A stretch of 39,236 nucleotides of DNA from Solirubrobacterales bacterium (GCA_020438425.1 JAGQUQ010000007.1:1-39236), one strand, 5' to 3'. Counted from the first letter of the stretch, positions 26,022 through 35,952 are shown. Numbers and translations are program-made. The notes: generated by a model from the sequence alone, not told the origin.

Positions 26022-29000
26022 TCACCGGACCTTCCTGGTCTTGGAGGTGGCAGAGAGCGAGCTGTTACCCGGGAATCTCACCGTGATCACCACCCTTTGC
26101 TTCTTCTTTGTCTTTGGTGCTTTGAACGCCAGACCGTAGGTGCAGTTGTTGGCGAGCTTGACCTGGCGGTTGCCCAGCATCTTCTTGCCGAGCTTGGACG
26201 TGATGTTGACTCGCGACCCCTTGCAGACAGCAGCGGTCGTACGAGCCGGAAGCAGGAGCTTTCCGTATGCCTTCATGGTCAGCTTCTTCGCACCGAAACG
26301 CTTGGTGTTGAGCTTCAGTCCCTTCGGCTTGAACTTCGAAACCGTGGTCGACTCGATGTCCTCCGCGGTACGGCCGAGGGTGTCGGTGACGACGGCCCGA
26401 ATCGAGCTGGCACCGACTTCGGAACCGTTCGGCAGGATGCTGCAGCTGTACGGAGCCGAAGTGTCCTCGCAGACCTGGCGGGTGCCGAGGTGGAAGGTCA
26501 CCTTGGTCAATCCGGCTTCGCCCGAGGCGGTCGCGGAGACGGTGGTCCCGTTCTGCGCGATCTTGGCCGGCGGCGAGTCGATGCTGACCGTCGGCTCGGC
26601 CGGCGGCGGGCAGTCGTTGGTGGTCACGGTGACCGTGTCCTCCGTGGTCTGCCCGATGCTGTCCTCGGCTACGGCCTTCAGAGTGAAGCTGCCGTTGCAG
26701 GTTTCGGGGGCGGTCCAGGTGATCGAGTTGTTCGGCGGGGTCACCGAACCGATCTGGGTGCTGCCCTCGAAGAAGGTGATGCTGACGACCTCGTCGTCGT
26801 CGGTTGCCGTTGCGGTCAGGGTGACCTGGCCTCCCGGATCGACGGCGGTCGGGTTGGCTGCGAGGTCAACCGTCGGCGGGGTGTCCGGGCAGGCGGTGGT
26901 GGTGACGGTGACCGTGTCCGTGTTGGTCTGGTCGGCGCTGTCCTCGGCGGTGACCGTGATCACTGTCGATGTCCCGCACTGGTTCGGAGCGGTCCAGCTC
27001 TTGGTGTCAACCCACGGGTTGTCCGAGTTGGTGTTGGTGCTGGTTCCGATCGACGTGCTGCCGGCGACGTACGAGAGAGTCTCCACCAGATCGTCGTCCT
27101 CGGCAGTAGCGGTCAGGTTGACCGAAGCGCCGGGTGCCACTTCCGTGTTGTTGGCCTCGAGACCAACGGTCGGAGCACAGTCTTCGCGGGCGAAGTTGGT
27201 GTTGCTCGTGGTCTCGTGACCGGTTGTATCGGTCGCGACGGCTTCGAGGTCGTAATTCTCGCCACCGCCGCAGGGGTCGGCGGGGGTGAACGTGTAGCTG
27301 GTCACCCCGTTCGCCGGGCTGGTCGCCGTGTGAACGAGGTCGCCGTCGACGTAGAACTCGATCTTGGCCAGACCGAGGTCATCGCTGGCGTCGGCGTCGA
27401 GCTTCACGGCTCCGAGAGGCGACGGAGCCGCCCCGGCCGAAAGCTCGATTTCGGGGGCGCAGTCGTCGACATCGACCGAGACTTCGCCGTAACCGAAGTC
27501 ACCTTCGGAGTCGGTGGCGAAGACCGTGAACTCGACGGTTTGGGGGGCGCCACACTCGGAGGGGGCGGTCCAGGTGACCGAGTTGCCGGGCGGCGTGACG
27601 GCCGAACCGATCTGATCGTCGCCCTGGAAGAACTCGAGCGTCTTCACGCCGAAGTCGTCGGTCGCATCAGCGGTCAGAGTGATCTGCTCGCCGGGGGAAA
27701 CTTCCTCGGCACTGGCCTCGAGCGTGACCGTCGGAGCGGCGTTCACGACAGCCCGCGGGGTCTGCTGGATCGGCCACTGGCCGTTGCTGTCGGCCTGGTT
27801 TCCGCTGCGGAAGGGCTTGAAGTGAACCGAAGTCGAACCGAGAGAACCGTCGGCCGTACCGTTGACCGGGTTGTTGAACGGCGGGATCGTCGGGGCCGGC
27901 GCCGTGGCCGCGTTCGGATGGGTGACCGGTGAAACATCGGGACCGTTATTCAGCGAGCCGGTCGTGTTCGCGATGCCCCAGTAATTGCTGGTTGCCGCAA
28001 CCGGGATGGCATCGTTCTGGGTCGTGCCGTCAGCCAGGACGTTCACAACACCGAAGCCGTTGGCAACGATGTTGCTGTTGAAGATCGTCGAGCCGGCCGC
28101 GTCGGCAAGCCGGACGCCGGCGGCGTTTGGCCGCTGGGCGAGCGTGTAGCCACCCGCGCCCGACATCAGGTTCTGGAAGATGTCGGAGCTGTTTACATCG
28201 ATGGACGCGCCGGAAGTCACCCGCACACCGTCCTGCCCGAAGAGCGTGTTGGTGAGGATGATCCCGTCGCTCTGGGTGGCCGGGTTCTGGGCATAGCCGT
28301 CGAGCGAGGGGCTGTTCAGGTTGCGGCCGATAACCGAGGTCCGGGTCACCGTGGCTTCCGGAGTGACACCGGAGCGGGTCATCGGGAAGGTGTCACCGGT
28401 GGCGCCGTCGATCAGCAGACCACCCTTGTTGTAACGATCGATCCGGGTGCCGTCCACGACCAGCGGAACGGATGCGGCGCTTGGGGCCGCGGTGGCGGCG
28501 GTCACCTGGGCGACTCCCCAGCCGAGGTCGTTGCTGCGGAAACCACCGGGCTGGCTGAACGAAGCCGCCAACTCGGATGTGACCACATTTGTGATCGCGC
28601 TGTTGGTCAGCGATCCGCCGGCGTCGAGGTAGAGCACGCCGGTCTCGGCGTAGACACCGTTCTCGAACTCGCCGTTCCAGATCGGTGTCGAACCGGTGGT
28701 GATGTAGGTCTTGTCACCGCCGCCCGAGATCGTCACGCCGGAAATGTTCACGGTGAGCGGGTCCTCAGGGGTGCCGTTGACCGAGACGATGTTGCCGACG
28801 CCGTCGCGGAGCACCGGGCTGGCGGCCGCGATCTGGCCGCCGGACACGGTCGGCTTGATCGTGACCTTGTCGGCTCCCGCTCCCCTGATCGAGATCGACT
28901 TGGTGATTGTCAGGCCGTTGGTGCCCTGCGCGCCGCTGCCTTCCGAGTAGGTGCCGTTGCAGACCACGACGGTGTCGCCCATCACGGCAGCATCGACTGC

Positions 29001-29186
29001 GGACTGGATGCTGGTGTAGGTCGCGGCCGGACACTGCTGTCCGTTGTCGTCCACGTAGAGGTTGGCCGCGTTAGCGGACTGGGCGCTCAGACCCAGAATT
29101 GCGAAAAGGGTTGCGCACAGCGACAGCCGGAAAGCCGAACGGATTGACGCCAGATCCCTCCCTGGGGAAATTGGACGAAGTAACAC
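26022..29186 (-). CDS. Secreted beta-helix protein with Ig-like repeats
   Basis: A 1054-residue exported protein. A signal peptide (1-40) ends in SANA. A parallel beta-helix-like region (about 43-425) shows the TYTSIQSAVDAAVMGDTVVV motif seen in pectin-lyase-fold proteins. Five Ig-like repeats follow (about 484-576, 577-670, 671-766, 767-859, 863-950), each with a VTLTATATDD-type strand. A basic tail (951-1054) rich in Lys closes the protein. Repeats 1-4 each carry a cysteine pair (C545/C576, C639/C670, C737/C766, C830/C859). No catalytic site is recognised; adhesion or polysaccharide contact is plausible. The start is GTG without a good ribosome-binding site, so the exact N-terminus is uncertain. 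Confidence 0.82.
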   Translation of the reverse strand: MLLRPISPGRDLASIRSAFRLSLCATLFAILGLSAQSANAANLYVDDNGQQCPAATYTSIQSAVDAAVMGDTVVVCNGTYSEGSGAQGTNGLTITKSISIRGAGADKVTIKPTVSGGQIAAASPVLRDGVGNIVSVNGTPEDPLTVNISGVTISGGGDKTYITTGSTPIWNGEFENGVYAETGVLYLDAGGSLTNSAITNVVTSELAASFSQPGGFRSNDLGWGVAQVTAATAAPSAASVPLVVDGTRIDRYNKGGLLIDGATGDTFPMTRSGVTPEATVTRTSVIGRNLNSPSLDGYAQNPATQSDGIILTNTLFGQDGVRVTSGASIDVNSSDIFQNLMSGAGGYTLAQRPNAAGVRLADAAGSTIFNSNIVANGFGVVNVLADGTTQNDAIPVAATSNYWGIANTTGSLNNGPDVSPVTHPNAATAPAPTIPPFNNPVNGTADGSLGSTSVHFKPFRSGNQADSNGQWPIQQTPRAVVNAAPTVTLEASAEEVSPGEQITLTADATDDFGVKTLEFFQGDDQIGSAVTPPGNSVTWTAPSECGAPQTVEFTVFATDSEGDFGYGEVSVDVDDCAPEIELSAGAAPSPLGAVKLDADASDDLGLAKIEFYVDGDLVHTATSPANGVTSYTFTPADPCGGGENYDLEAVATDTTGHETTSNTNFAREDCAPTVGLEANNTEVAPGASVNLTATAEDDDLVETLSYVAGSTSIGTSTNTNSDNPWVDTKSWTAPNQCGTSTVITVTAEDSADQTNTDTVTVTTTACPDTPPTVDLAANPTAVDPGGQVTLTATATDDDEVVSITFFEGSTQIGSVTPPNNSITWTAPETCNGSFTLKAVAEDSIGQTTEDTVTVTTNDCPPPAEPTVSIDSPPAKIAQNGTTVSATASGEAGLTKVTFHLGTRQVCEDTSAPYSCSILPNGSEVGASSIRAVVTDTLGRTAEDIESTTVSKFKPKGLKLNTKRFGAKKLTMKAYGKLLLPARTTAAVCKGSRVNITSKLGKKMLGNRQVKLANNCTYGLAFKAPKTKKKQRVVITVRFPGNSSLSATSKTRKVR

Positions 29187-29359
29187 TGATTGGACGGGAG
29201 AAGAATTCTGGTGGCGCTCGAGGGACTGACGATTGTTCCCCGGGCTAAGGCTCCTCCCACCCGCTTGTACAAGTGGTCAAGTTATCCGATGCAACACATT
29301 CGGCGCAAGTCCCCCTTTCGGGACGCTCGCTCCGGAAGCTCTCTAGGCTCTCCTTTTCC

Positions 29360-31063
29360 GTGGACCCGACCAACACGAATACGGCTCTTTGCACGGCTTT
29401 TGCAGAGGAACTCGCGCGCAGCGGAGTCAGGTTGGCGGTGATCTCCCCCGGTTCCCGTTCGACTCCGCTGGCCCTGGCCTTCCATCGCCAGGAAGGCATC
29501 GAGACCGAAATTGCCCTCGACGAACGGTCGGCTTCCTTCTTCGCCCTCGGGGCCGCCCAGGCCTCCGGATGCCCGGTGGTCCTGGTCTGCACATCGGGGA
29601 CCGCGGCCGCCAACTTCCACCCCGCCGTCGCCGAAGCGGACCTCTCCGCCGTACCTCTGATCATCCTCACCGCAGACCGTCCCCCGGAGCTCCGAGACAT
29701 CGGGGCAGGACAGACGATCGACCAGATCAAGCTGTATGGCGATGCGGTCAGGTGGTTCTGCGAAGTCGGCAGCCACTCGGCCGACGACGCCGGTCTGCTC
29801 CACTTCCGGTCGGTCGCCTGTCGGGCCTTCGCCGCTGCGGGCGGTGACCCCCGCCCCGGTCCGGTTCATCTCAACTTCCCGTTAAGGGATCCGCTCTCGC
29901 CCGTTCGCGAAGAGGGCAAGGTGACTGCCACGCGTCGGCTGGCACTCGAAGGCCGGGAAAATGCTCCCCTCACCTCGATAGAACGAGTGACCTGCGGTGC
30001 CGACCGGTCAACCGTGAGCCGGATCGTCGCGATGGCCCAGGGTGCCGAGAGAATCCTGATCCTGGCCGGACGCCAGGGCGACCAGGGCTTGCGGCAGCCG
30101 CTGGCCCGGCTTGCCAACGCCTGCCGGGCCCCGGTGCTGGCCGAACCGACATCGCAGTTCCGGCTCGGACCGCATGATCGTGGCGCCGTGATCACTACAT
30201 ATGAACGGATCGCCCGACGGAGGGATTCAGCCCTGGCCCCGGATCTGGTCATCCGGCTGGGCGAGTTCCCGACTTCAAAGCAGCTGCGTCTCTGGCTGGC
30301 GGAAGTCGACCCCGCGCAGATCGTGATCGACCCGTCCTACGGCTGGCACGAACCGGTTCGAACCGCCGACCTGATCGTCCGTTGCGATCCGGCCACGCTC
30401 CTGCTTCAGATCGAGAACACTTCCGAACAACGAATCGACGGCCCGGCCGGAAAACAGTTCTGGAACCGCTGGATGGAAGCCGAGCGCGAAGAGCGAATCT
30501 CGATCGAAGATGCGTGGTCCGGGAGCGACGGCCTGAATGCCGGGGAAGTCCATGCCCTCCTGGCCGGGCTCCAGAGCGACGGCGGTCTCGTTTACACCGC
30601 TTCCAGCCTTGCGATCCGCGACCAGGAAGAGTCCCTGCCGCCAATCGACCGGGATCTGCTCTTTCTCGCAAATCGGGGAGCGAACGGAATCGACGGACTG
30701 ATTGCCTCGGGGCTGGGCGCCGCCAGCGCGAGCGGAAGACCGACCACGATCGTCACCGGTGATCTCGGTTTCTTTCATGACGTCGGCAGTCTCGCCCTCG
30801 CCCGGGACCTGGAGGTCCCCGTGCGAATCGTTGTGCTGAACAACGAAGGCGGCGGAATCTTCGAACGGCTTCCACAGCGCGACTCGATGTCCGGGGAAGA
30901 GTTCGAGGCACTCATGCGGACTCCATCCGGACTCTCGGTCGAGAGCGCAGCCCGTCTCTACGGACTCGACTTCCGTCGGGCCGCCACTCTCGAGGCCCTG
31001 GAATCCGCCTTCGGGGCCGGCGGCGATTCGGTCTCGGTCATTGAAGTCCCGGTATCCGGCTAG
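29360..31063 (+). CDS. menD: SEPHCHC synthase (2-succinyl-5-enolpyruvyl-6-hydroxy-3-cyclohexene-1-carboxylate synthase)
   Basis: Thiamine-diphosphate enzyme joining isochorismate and 2-oxoglutarate, the first committed menaquinone step. From GTG 29360 the protein has 567 residues, and the catalytic glutamate falls at E55 (LDERSASFFALG), the canonical MenD position, which supports this start over an in-frame ATG-like start 29 codons earlier. SPGSRSTPLALAF and CTSGTAAANFHPAVAEA are MenD blocks; the ThDP motif is GDLGFFHD followed by LNNEGGGIF. Its stop codon overlaps that of menF tail-to-tail (CTAG). It is separated from menBAC by the two secreted-protein genes. Confidence 0.95.
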   Translation: MDPTNTNTALCTAFAEELARSGVRLAVISPGSRSTPLALAFHRQEGIETEIALDERSASFFALGAAQASGCPVVLVCTSGTAAANFHPAVAEADLSAVPLIILTADRPPELRDIGAGQTIDQIKLYGDAVRWFCEVGSHSADDAGLLHFRSVACRAFAAAGGDPRPGPVHLNFPLRDPLSPVREEGKVTATRRLALEGRENAPLTSIERVTCGADRSTVSRIVAMAQGAERILILAGRQGDQGLRQPLARLANACRAPVLAEPTSQFRLGPHDRGAVITTYERIARRRDSALAPDLVIRLGEFPTSKQLRLWLAEVDPAQIVIDPSYGWHEPVRTADLIVRCDPATLLLQIENTSEQRIDGPAGKQFWNRWMEAEREERISIEDAWSGSDGLNAGEVHALLAGLQSDGGLVYTASSLAIRDQEESLPPIDRDLLFLANRGANGIDGLIASGLGAASASGRPTTIVTGDLGFFHDVGSLALARDLEVPVRIVVLNNEGGGIFERLPQRDSMSGEEFEALMRTPSGLSVESAARLYGLDFRRAATLEALESAFGAGGDSVSVIEVPVSG

Positions 31064-32454
31064 CTGAGCAGCGGCAGCAGGGCACCGAGCTTGATCTCGG
31101 TCTCGGCCAGTTCGGCGGCCGGGTCGGAATCAGCGACCACACCAACTCCGGCGAAGAGGTGAGCCTCGCGGTCACGGATCAGGGCACTGCGGAGTGCCAC
31201 GCAGAACTCGCCGTCCCCGGAGCCGTCCATCCAGCCGACCGGGCCGGCGTACCAGCCGCGATCCATGCCTTCCACCTCGGCCATCACCTTGCGGGCCTTC
31301 TTCCACGGTTCACCGCCGACCGCCGGGGTCGGGTGGAGCAACCCGGCCAGTTCAATCGCGGTCCGCGGCTGGGAAAGCTGAGCGTAGACCGGGGTCCCGA
31401 GATGCTGGATGTTCGCCACCTTGATGATCTCCGGCTCGTCGGCCGCCTCGACCCAGACGCTGATCCGGCTAAGAGACTTGACGATCCGCTTCACCACCAC
31501 CTCCTGTTCTCCGCGGTCCTTCTCGCTGCCCAGAAGCTGCTGGGCGAGGTGATCATCAACGGCCGGGTCACTGCTTCGCCTGGTCGAGCCCGCTAGCCCG
31601 ACCGTCGCCACCCCGCGGCCGGAACAGCGGACCAGCAGCTCCGGGCTGGCTCCGATGAAGGCGGCCTCGCCGGTCCCGACGCAGAAGTTGAAACATGAAG
31701 GAAACCCGATCCTGAGCGCGCCGAAGATCGCGGCCGGATCATGAGCCGAACCGGCCCGGACCACCACTTCGCGGGCCAGCACCACCTTCTCGATCTCCCC
31801 CGCTCTGATCCGTTCGACCGCCCTGGCGACCGAATGCTCGTAATCCTGCGGACTTCGAACGCTTTCGATCGAAGGGGTAACCGTCGGATGCGGATCGATC
31901 ATCGGCAACTCCGGGTGAACGAGGCTGCCGACCCGGCCAAGCGCGGCCTCGATCAGCGACGCGGCCTCGCGGCCGGCCCCCGCCATCAGGTTCAGGGTGA
32001 TGAAGGTGCCGGCCTCCGAAGACTGGAGCGCCAGTTCCGGCAGGACCATCGCGGCCGGACCGAAAGAAGACCAGGCCGGGTCGCTTCCCTGGTCCTCGTG
32101 GAAGGAGAACCCGCCGGTCCAGACCGCGCCGGTGGTGAAGCCGCCCTCGCCCCGGAGCACGGCATCGCCCGAAAGGTGGGCGCAGTCGGCGGCCACCTCG
32201 GTGAACCGGTCGGGGCCGCGGGAGCTGATCTCGTGAACGGCTCCGAGTGCCGCCAGCCTCAGGTTCCGGTCCGGCTGCTCCCAGCAGAAGAACCGCTCGC
32301 CGGCCCGACGCGACGCGAAGACGGTCGCGATCGGATCAGCACATTCAAAGGGTGCCGCGACCGAGACCACGGTCTGTCCGCGTCGGGTGGAAGCCTCGTC
32401 GAGCGCCTCGCGCAGCAGTGATTCGAGAGTCGCCCGGTCTGCGGGCGCCGGCAT
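31060..32454 (-). CDS. menF: Isochorismate synthase
   Basis: Converts chorismate to isochorismate for menaquinone synthesis. A 464-residue chorismate-utilising enzyme with the general-base lysine K223 (EKVVLAREV), GASPELLVRCSGR, NIQHLGTPVYA, HPTPAVGG and MDRGWYAGPVGWMD. This C-terminal fold is shared with EntC, salicylate synthase and anthranilate synthase I; the menD partner converging on it favours MenF. The ATG overlaps the ilvH stop (TGATG), so it is translated from the ilvB-ilvH message, tying isochorismate supply to acetolactate synthase expression. Siderophore genes, the alternative context for isochorismate, are absent. Confidence 0.93.
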   Translation of the reverse strand: MPAPADRATLESLLREALDEASTRRGQTVVSVAAPFECADPIATVFASRRAGERFFCWEQPDRNLRLAALGAVHEISSRGPDRFTEVAADCAHLSGDAVLRGEGGFTTGAVWTGGFSFHEDQGSDPAWSSFGPAAMVLPELALQSSEAGTFITLNLMAGAGREAASLIEAALGRVGSLVHPELPMIDPHPTVTPSIESVRSPQDYEHSVARAVERIRAGEIEKVVLAREVVVRAGSAHDPAAIFGALRIGFPSCFNFCVGTGEAAFIGASPELLVRCSGRGVATVGLAGSTRRSSDPAVDDHLAQQLLGSEKDRGEQEVVVKRIVKSLSRISVWVEAADEPEIIKVANIQHLGTPVYAQLSQPRTAIELAGLLHPTPAVGGEPWKKARKVMAEVEGMDRGWYAGPVGWMDGSGDGEFCVALRSALIRDREAHLFAGVGVVADSDPAAELAETEIKLGALLPLLS

Positions 32455-32996
32455 CAGTCGCCGCCGCGGGCCAGGGCGACTTCGCCCGTGCGGACCATCT
32501 CGAGCAGGCCGTGAGGCCGGAGCATGCTTTCGAAGGCCTCGATCTTGTCGTGCGAACCGGTGACTTCGACGACCAGGGCGCGCCTCGAAACATCGACGAT
32601 CTTGGCCCGGAAAATCTCGGCGAACTGGACGATCTCGGCCCGGTTTTCGACCGCTGCCGAAACCTTGAACAGCGCCATCTCGCGGGCGACCGTCTCTTCC
32701 GGTTCCATGTCGCGGATCTTCAGGACGTTGACCAGCTTGTGGAGCTGCTTGGTCACCTGATCGATCGGATGAACCGCTCCGTCGAGGGTCAGGGTGATCC
32801 TCGAGATGTCCGGGTCCTCGGTCGGACCGACCGCGAGCGTGTCGATGTTGAATCCGCGACGCGAGAAAAGTCCGGCGACCCGGGCGAGAACGCCCGGCTT
32901 GTTCTCGACCAGGATCGAGAGAACGTGCTTGCGACCCGAAAGCGGGGAACGACCGGCGTGAAGGTCCTCGAGCCTGACCATGTCCGTGGAAGCCAT
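32454..32996 (-). CDS. ilvH: Acetolactate synthase small (regulatory) subunit
   Basis: A 180-residue regulatory partner of IlvB that activates the catalytic subunit and confers valine feedback inhibition in the family. The ACT domain (about 23-95) begins KHVLSILVENKPGVLARVAGLF and includes RRGFNIDTLAVGPTED. A second ferredoxin-like domain ends with RPHGLLEMVRTG. The ATG at 32994-32996 follows the ilvB stop by 2 bases and matches the family N-terminus; an in-frame extension antisense-free but inside ilvB is not credible. Its stop overlaps the menF start. Confidence 0.96.
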   Translation of the reverse strand: MASTDMVRLEDLHAGRSPLSGRKHVLSILVENKPGVLARVAGLFSRRGFNIDTLAVGPTEDPDISRITLTLDGAVHPIDQVTKQLHKLVNVLKIRDMEPEETVAREMALFKVSAAVENRAEIVQFAEIFRAKIVDVSRRALVVEVTGSHDKIEAFESMLRPHGLLEMVRTGEVALARGGD

Positions 32997-32998
32997 GA

Positions 32999-34678
32999 CT
33001 AACCCACCATGTCCCTTGCCGCGTTCCCGGCGGGAATCATCGGGTAGCAGTTCTCTCGCGGGCTGACCCTCACATCGAGCAGCGCCGGACCATCGTGTTC
33101 GAGCGTGGCGACCATCATCTCCTCGAGATCGGCACTGTCCTCGCAACGCAGGCCACCGGCTCCGAAGGCCTCGGCCAGCTTGACCCAGTCCGGGCTCGGT
33201 CCGTTCTCGACTCCGCTGTATCGCTCGGACCAGAAGAGTTCCTGCCATTGACGGACCATCCCCATGAAGCCGTTGTTCATCAGGAAGACCTTGACCGGAA
33301 CGTCCTCGTTGACCGCGGTGGCCAGCTCCTGGATGTTCATGATCAGGCTGCCGTCCCCGGCGATGCAGACGACCTGGTCATTCGGGCAGGCGACCTTTGC
33401 ACCGATCGCGGCCGGGAGGCCAAAGCCCATCGTGCCGAGCCCGCCGGAGTTGATCCACTTGCGGGGCTGGTTGAAGCCGTAGTACTGGGCGGCCCACATC
33501 TGATGCTGGCCGACGTCCGAGGTGACGATCGCGTCGCCGCCGGTCACCTTGTGCATCATCTCGACCATGAACTGCGGCTTGATCTCGCCGTCGGTTCCCG
33601 GTTCGTAGGTCAGCGGGTACTCGCCCTGCCAGGCCTTGATCCGGCTCCACCAGCCGTCGAGCCGTGAAGTGTCGGTCTGGAGCGCCTGGTACTCGCGGGT
33701 CAGTTTCGGCAGAACGAGCTTGACGTCACCGACGATCGGAATGTGAGCCGGGACGTTCTTCGAGATCTCGGCCGGATCGATGTCGATGTGGATGAACTTG
33801 GCCGAAGGGGCGAACTCGGAGAGTTTGCCGGTGATCCGGTCGTCGAAGCGGGCTCCGATCGCGATGATCAGGTCCGCTTCATCCATCGCGTAGTTCGCGG
33901 TGCGGGTGCCGTGCATTCCCAGCATTCCGAGCCACTGCCCGTCATCCGAGGGAAAGTCGCCGAGACCCATCAGGGTTGACGTGACCGGGAACCGGTCGGA
34001 GCCACACAGCTCACGAAGCTCGGCCGAAGCGTTTCCGTTCTTGACGCCGCCGCCCGAGTAGATGATCGGTCGCCGGGCGTTCGCCATCGCCTTGGCGGCC
34101 AGGCGGATCTGCTTCAGGTTTCCTTCGACGGTCGGCTTGTACCCGGAGAGGTCGACCGGTTCGGTCCGCTGCTGGTAATCGATCTCGGCTCTCGCGAGAT
34201 CCTGCGGGATGTCGACCAGCACCGGCCCGGGACGCCCGGTAGAGGCGATGTGGAACGCCTCGTGGATGTACTCCGGGATGTGTTCCGGTTCGGTGCAGAG
34301 CAGCGAGTGCTTGACGATCGGCATCGTGATCCCGACGATGTCGGCTTCCTGGAAGCCGTCGGTGCCGATCAGGTCGGTGCGGACCTGACCGGTGATGAAC
34401 ACGGTCGGGACCGAGTCCATCATCGCGTCGGCGATCGCCGTGACCAGGTTGGTCGCGCCCGGACCGGAGGTGCCGAAGGCGACCCCGACCTTGCCGGAAG
34501 CGTGGGCGTAGCCCTCGGCCGCGTGTCCGGCGGCCTGCTCGTGACGGGCCTGTACGTGCCGCAGATCGGCGTCGACCAGCGCGTCATAGGTGGGCAGGTT
34601 CGCTCCACCGGGAATGCCGAAGATGTGGTCGACACCTTCGACTTCGAGGGACTTGAACAATGCGTCTGCGGCTCTCAT
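32999..34678 (-). CDS. ilvB: Acetolactate synthase large (catalytic) subunit
   Basis: ThDP- and FAD-dependent condensation of two pyruvates (valine/leucine), or pyruvate with 2-ketobutyrate (isoleucine). The 559-residue protein has the catalytic glutamate E47 ([14 protein letters not shown]). The central FAD domain follows, and the ThDP motif runs from GDGSLIMN (441-448) to NN at 468-469. [14 protein letters not shown] is the AHAS-specific block. The protein starts closer to the conserved core than many AHAS proteins do. It lies 36 bases after sqdB, with a weak AGGA before the ATG, and is followed by ilvH and menF. Confidence 0.97.
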   Translation of the reverse strand: MRAADALFKSLEVEGVDHIFGIPGGANLPTYDALVDADLRHVQARHEQAAGHAAEGYAHASGKVGVAFGTSGPGATNLVTAIADAMMDSVPTVFITGQVRTDLIGTDGFQEADIVGITMPIVKHSLLCTEPEHIPEYIHEAFHIASTGRPGPVLVDIPQDLARAEIDYQQRTEPVDLSGYKPTVEGNLKQIRLAAKAMANARRPIIYSGGGVKNGNASAELRELCGSDRFPVTSTLMGLGDFPSDDGQWLGMLGMHGTRTANYAMDEADLIIAIGARFDDRITGKLSEFAPSAKFIHIDIDPAEISKNVPAHIPIVGDVKLVLPKLTREYQALQTDTSRLDGWWSRIKAWQGEYPLTYEPGTDGEIKPQFMVEMMHKVTGGDAIVTSDVGQHQMWAAQYYGFNQPRKWINSGGLGTMGFGLPAAIGAKVACPNDQVVCIAGDGSLIMNIQELATAVNEDVPVKVFLMNNGFMGMVRQWQELFWSERYSGVENGPSPDWVKLAEAFGAGGLRCEDSADLEEMMVATLEHDGPALLDVRVSPRENCYPMIPAGNAARDMVG

Positions 34679-34714
34679 CAGACCAACGATCCTAACGAAT
34701 CAGGCGAGCGCGGC

Positions 34715-35908
34715 TCAGGCCTTCTGGGCGGCTGAAAGAGCGCCGCCTTCGAGCTCGCCCGGGTTCCACTTGGTGCGGGGGGTGATTGCCCGGGGAATGA
34801 CCCGGTCCTTGTGCTGTTCGATCGTGGAAAGCACCGACCGGACCAGCTCCTCGCCGAGCGGATGGGGCTCGAGCCCGAGATCGAGCAGCTTCTGGTTCTT
34901 CGGGTTGTAGTAGTGGCTTTCCAGCTCGACCCGGGGGTTCGGGAAGGTCTCGATCGAGACCTTGTGACCGACTTCGGCCGCGCAGCGCTGGACCAGTTCG
35001 GCCAGTTCCGACACCGTGAAGTGCTCGGTGAACTGGTTGAAGACCCGGAACTCGCCCCGGTCGGCGGGGTTGAGAGTCGCCAGTTCGACGCAGCGCAGGG
35101 TGTCGCGGATGTTGAGATAGCCGCGGGTCTGCCCGCCCGCTCCGTAAACCGTGAGCGGGTGGCCGATCACGGCCTGGACGCAGAAACGGTTCAGCACGGT
35201 GCCGAAGGTCTCGTCGTAGTCGAACCGGGTGGCGAGCCCGGGATCAAGGGCGGTCTCGTCGGTTTCGCATCCGTAAACCACACCCTGGTTCAGGTCGGTG
35301 GCCCTGAGCCCCCAGACCCGGGTCGCGAAATGAATGTTGGTCGAGTCGTGGACCTTCGAGCAGTGGTAGAGCGAGGCCGGCAGCTTCGGGAAGGGAAGCG
35401 TGTCCTTGCGGCCGTTGTGCTCGATCTCGATGAAGCCTTCCTCGATGTCGATGTTGGGAGTGCCGTACTCGCCCATCGTGCCGAGCTTGATCAGGTGGGC
35501 GTCCGGCACGTGCTCCCGCATCGAGAAGAGCAGGTTGAGGGTGCCGACCACGTTGGTCTGCTGGGTCTCGACCGCCGTCTGGCGCGAACGCATCGAGTAA
35601 GGAGCCGAAGGCTGCTCGCCGTAGTGGATGACCGCTTCCGGCAGAAAGTCGGCGACCGCCTTGTCGAGAAACTCGCCGTCCTCGATGCAGCCGACCCGGG
35701 CCTCGATGCGGCGACCGGAAACCCGCTCCCAGGTCTCGATCCGGTCTTCGAGGCTGGAGATCGGGATCAGCGAATCCGTCGACTGGTCCAGGTGCCAGCG
35801 GCGCCGGGCAAAGTTGTCGAGGATCATCACGTCGTGGCCGCGATCGGAGAACCGCATCGCCGTGGGCCATCCGAGATAGCCGTCACCACCAAGAATCAGA
35901 ATTCGCAT
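34715..35908 (-). CDS. sqdB: UDP-sulfoquinovose synthase
   Basis: Converts UDP-glucose and sulfite to UDP-sulfoquinovose, the head-group donor of sulfolipid. A 397-residue extended short-chain dehydrogenase with GGDGYLGWPTA (7-17) for NAD. It has the sulfolipid-specific blocks HYGEQPSAPYSM, KLGTMGEYGTPNIDIEEG and RATDLNQGVVYG, and catalytic T144, Y181 and K185, one residue off the plant SQD1 numbering. The similarity is far closer than to ordinary epimerases. No sulfoquinovosyltransferase is visible next to it, though glycosyltransferase genes diverge from it across 44 bases. ilvB follows at 36 bases. In archaea the homologue Agl3 serves protein glycosylation instead. Confidence 0.93.
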   Translation of the reverse strand: MRILILGGDGYLGWPTAMRFSDRGHDVMILDNFARRRWHLDQSTDSLIPISSLEDRIETWERVSGRRIEARVGCIEDGEFLDKAVADFLPEAVIHYGEQPSAPYSMRSRQTAVETQQTNVVGTLNLLFSMREHVPDAHLIKLGTMGEYGTPNIDIEEGFIEIEHNGRKDTLPFPKLPASLYHCSKVHDSTNIHFATRVWGLRATDLNQGVVYGCETDETALDPGLATRFDYDETFGTVLNRFCVQAVIGHPLTVYGAGGQTRGYLNIRDTLRCVELATLNPADRGEFRVFNQFTEHFTVSELAELVQRCAAEVGHKVSIETFPNPRVELESHYYNPKNQKLLDLGLEPHPLGEELVRSVLSTIEQHKDRVIPRAITPRTKWNPGELEGGALSAAQKA

Positions 35909-35952
35909 AAGGGCCGAGATTACCGGAACGATCAGGGTCTAGGATTGCCTCA

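Noticed and set aside
26022-29186. CRISPR-like or tandem DNA repeats in the Ig-repeat gene
   Set aside because: The repeats are diverged protein domains of about 95 residues, not regular short DNA repeats.
29187-29359. Promoters for menD and the Ig-repeat gene
   Set aside because: A cttgtacaag palindrome (29263-29272) and weak hexamers are present but nothing decisive.
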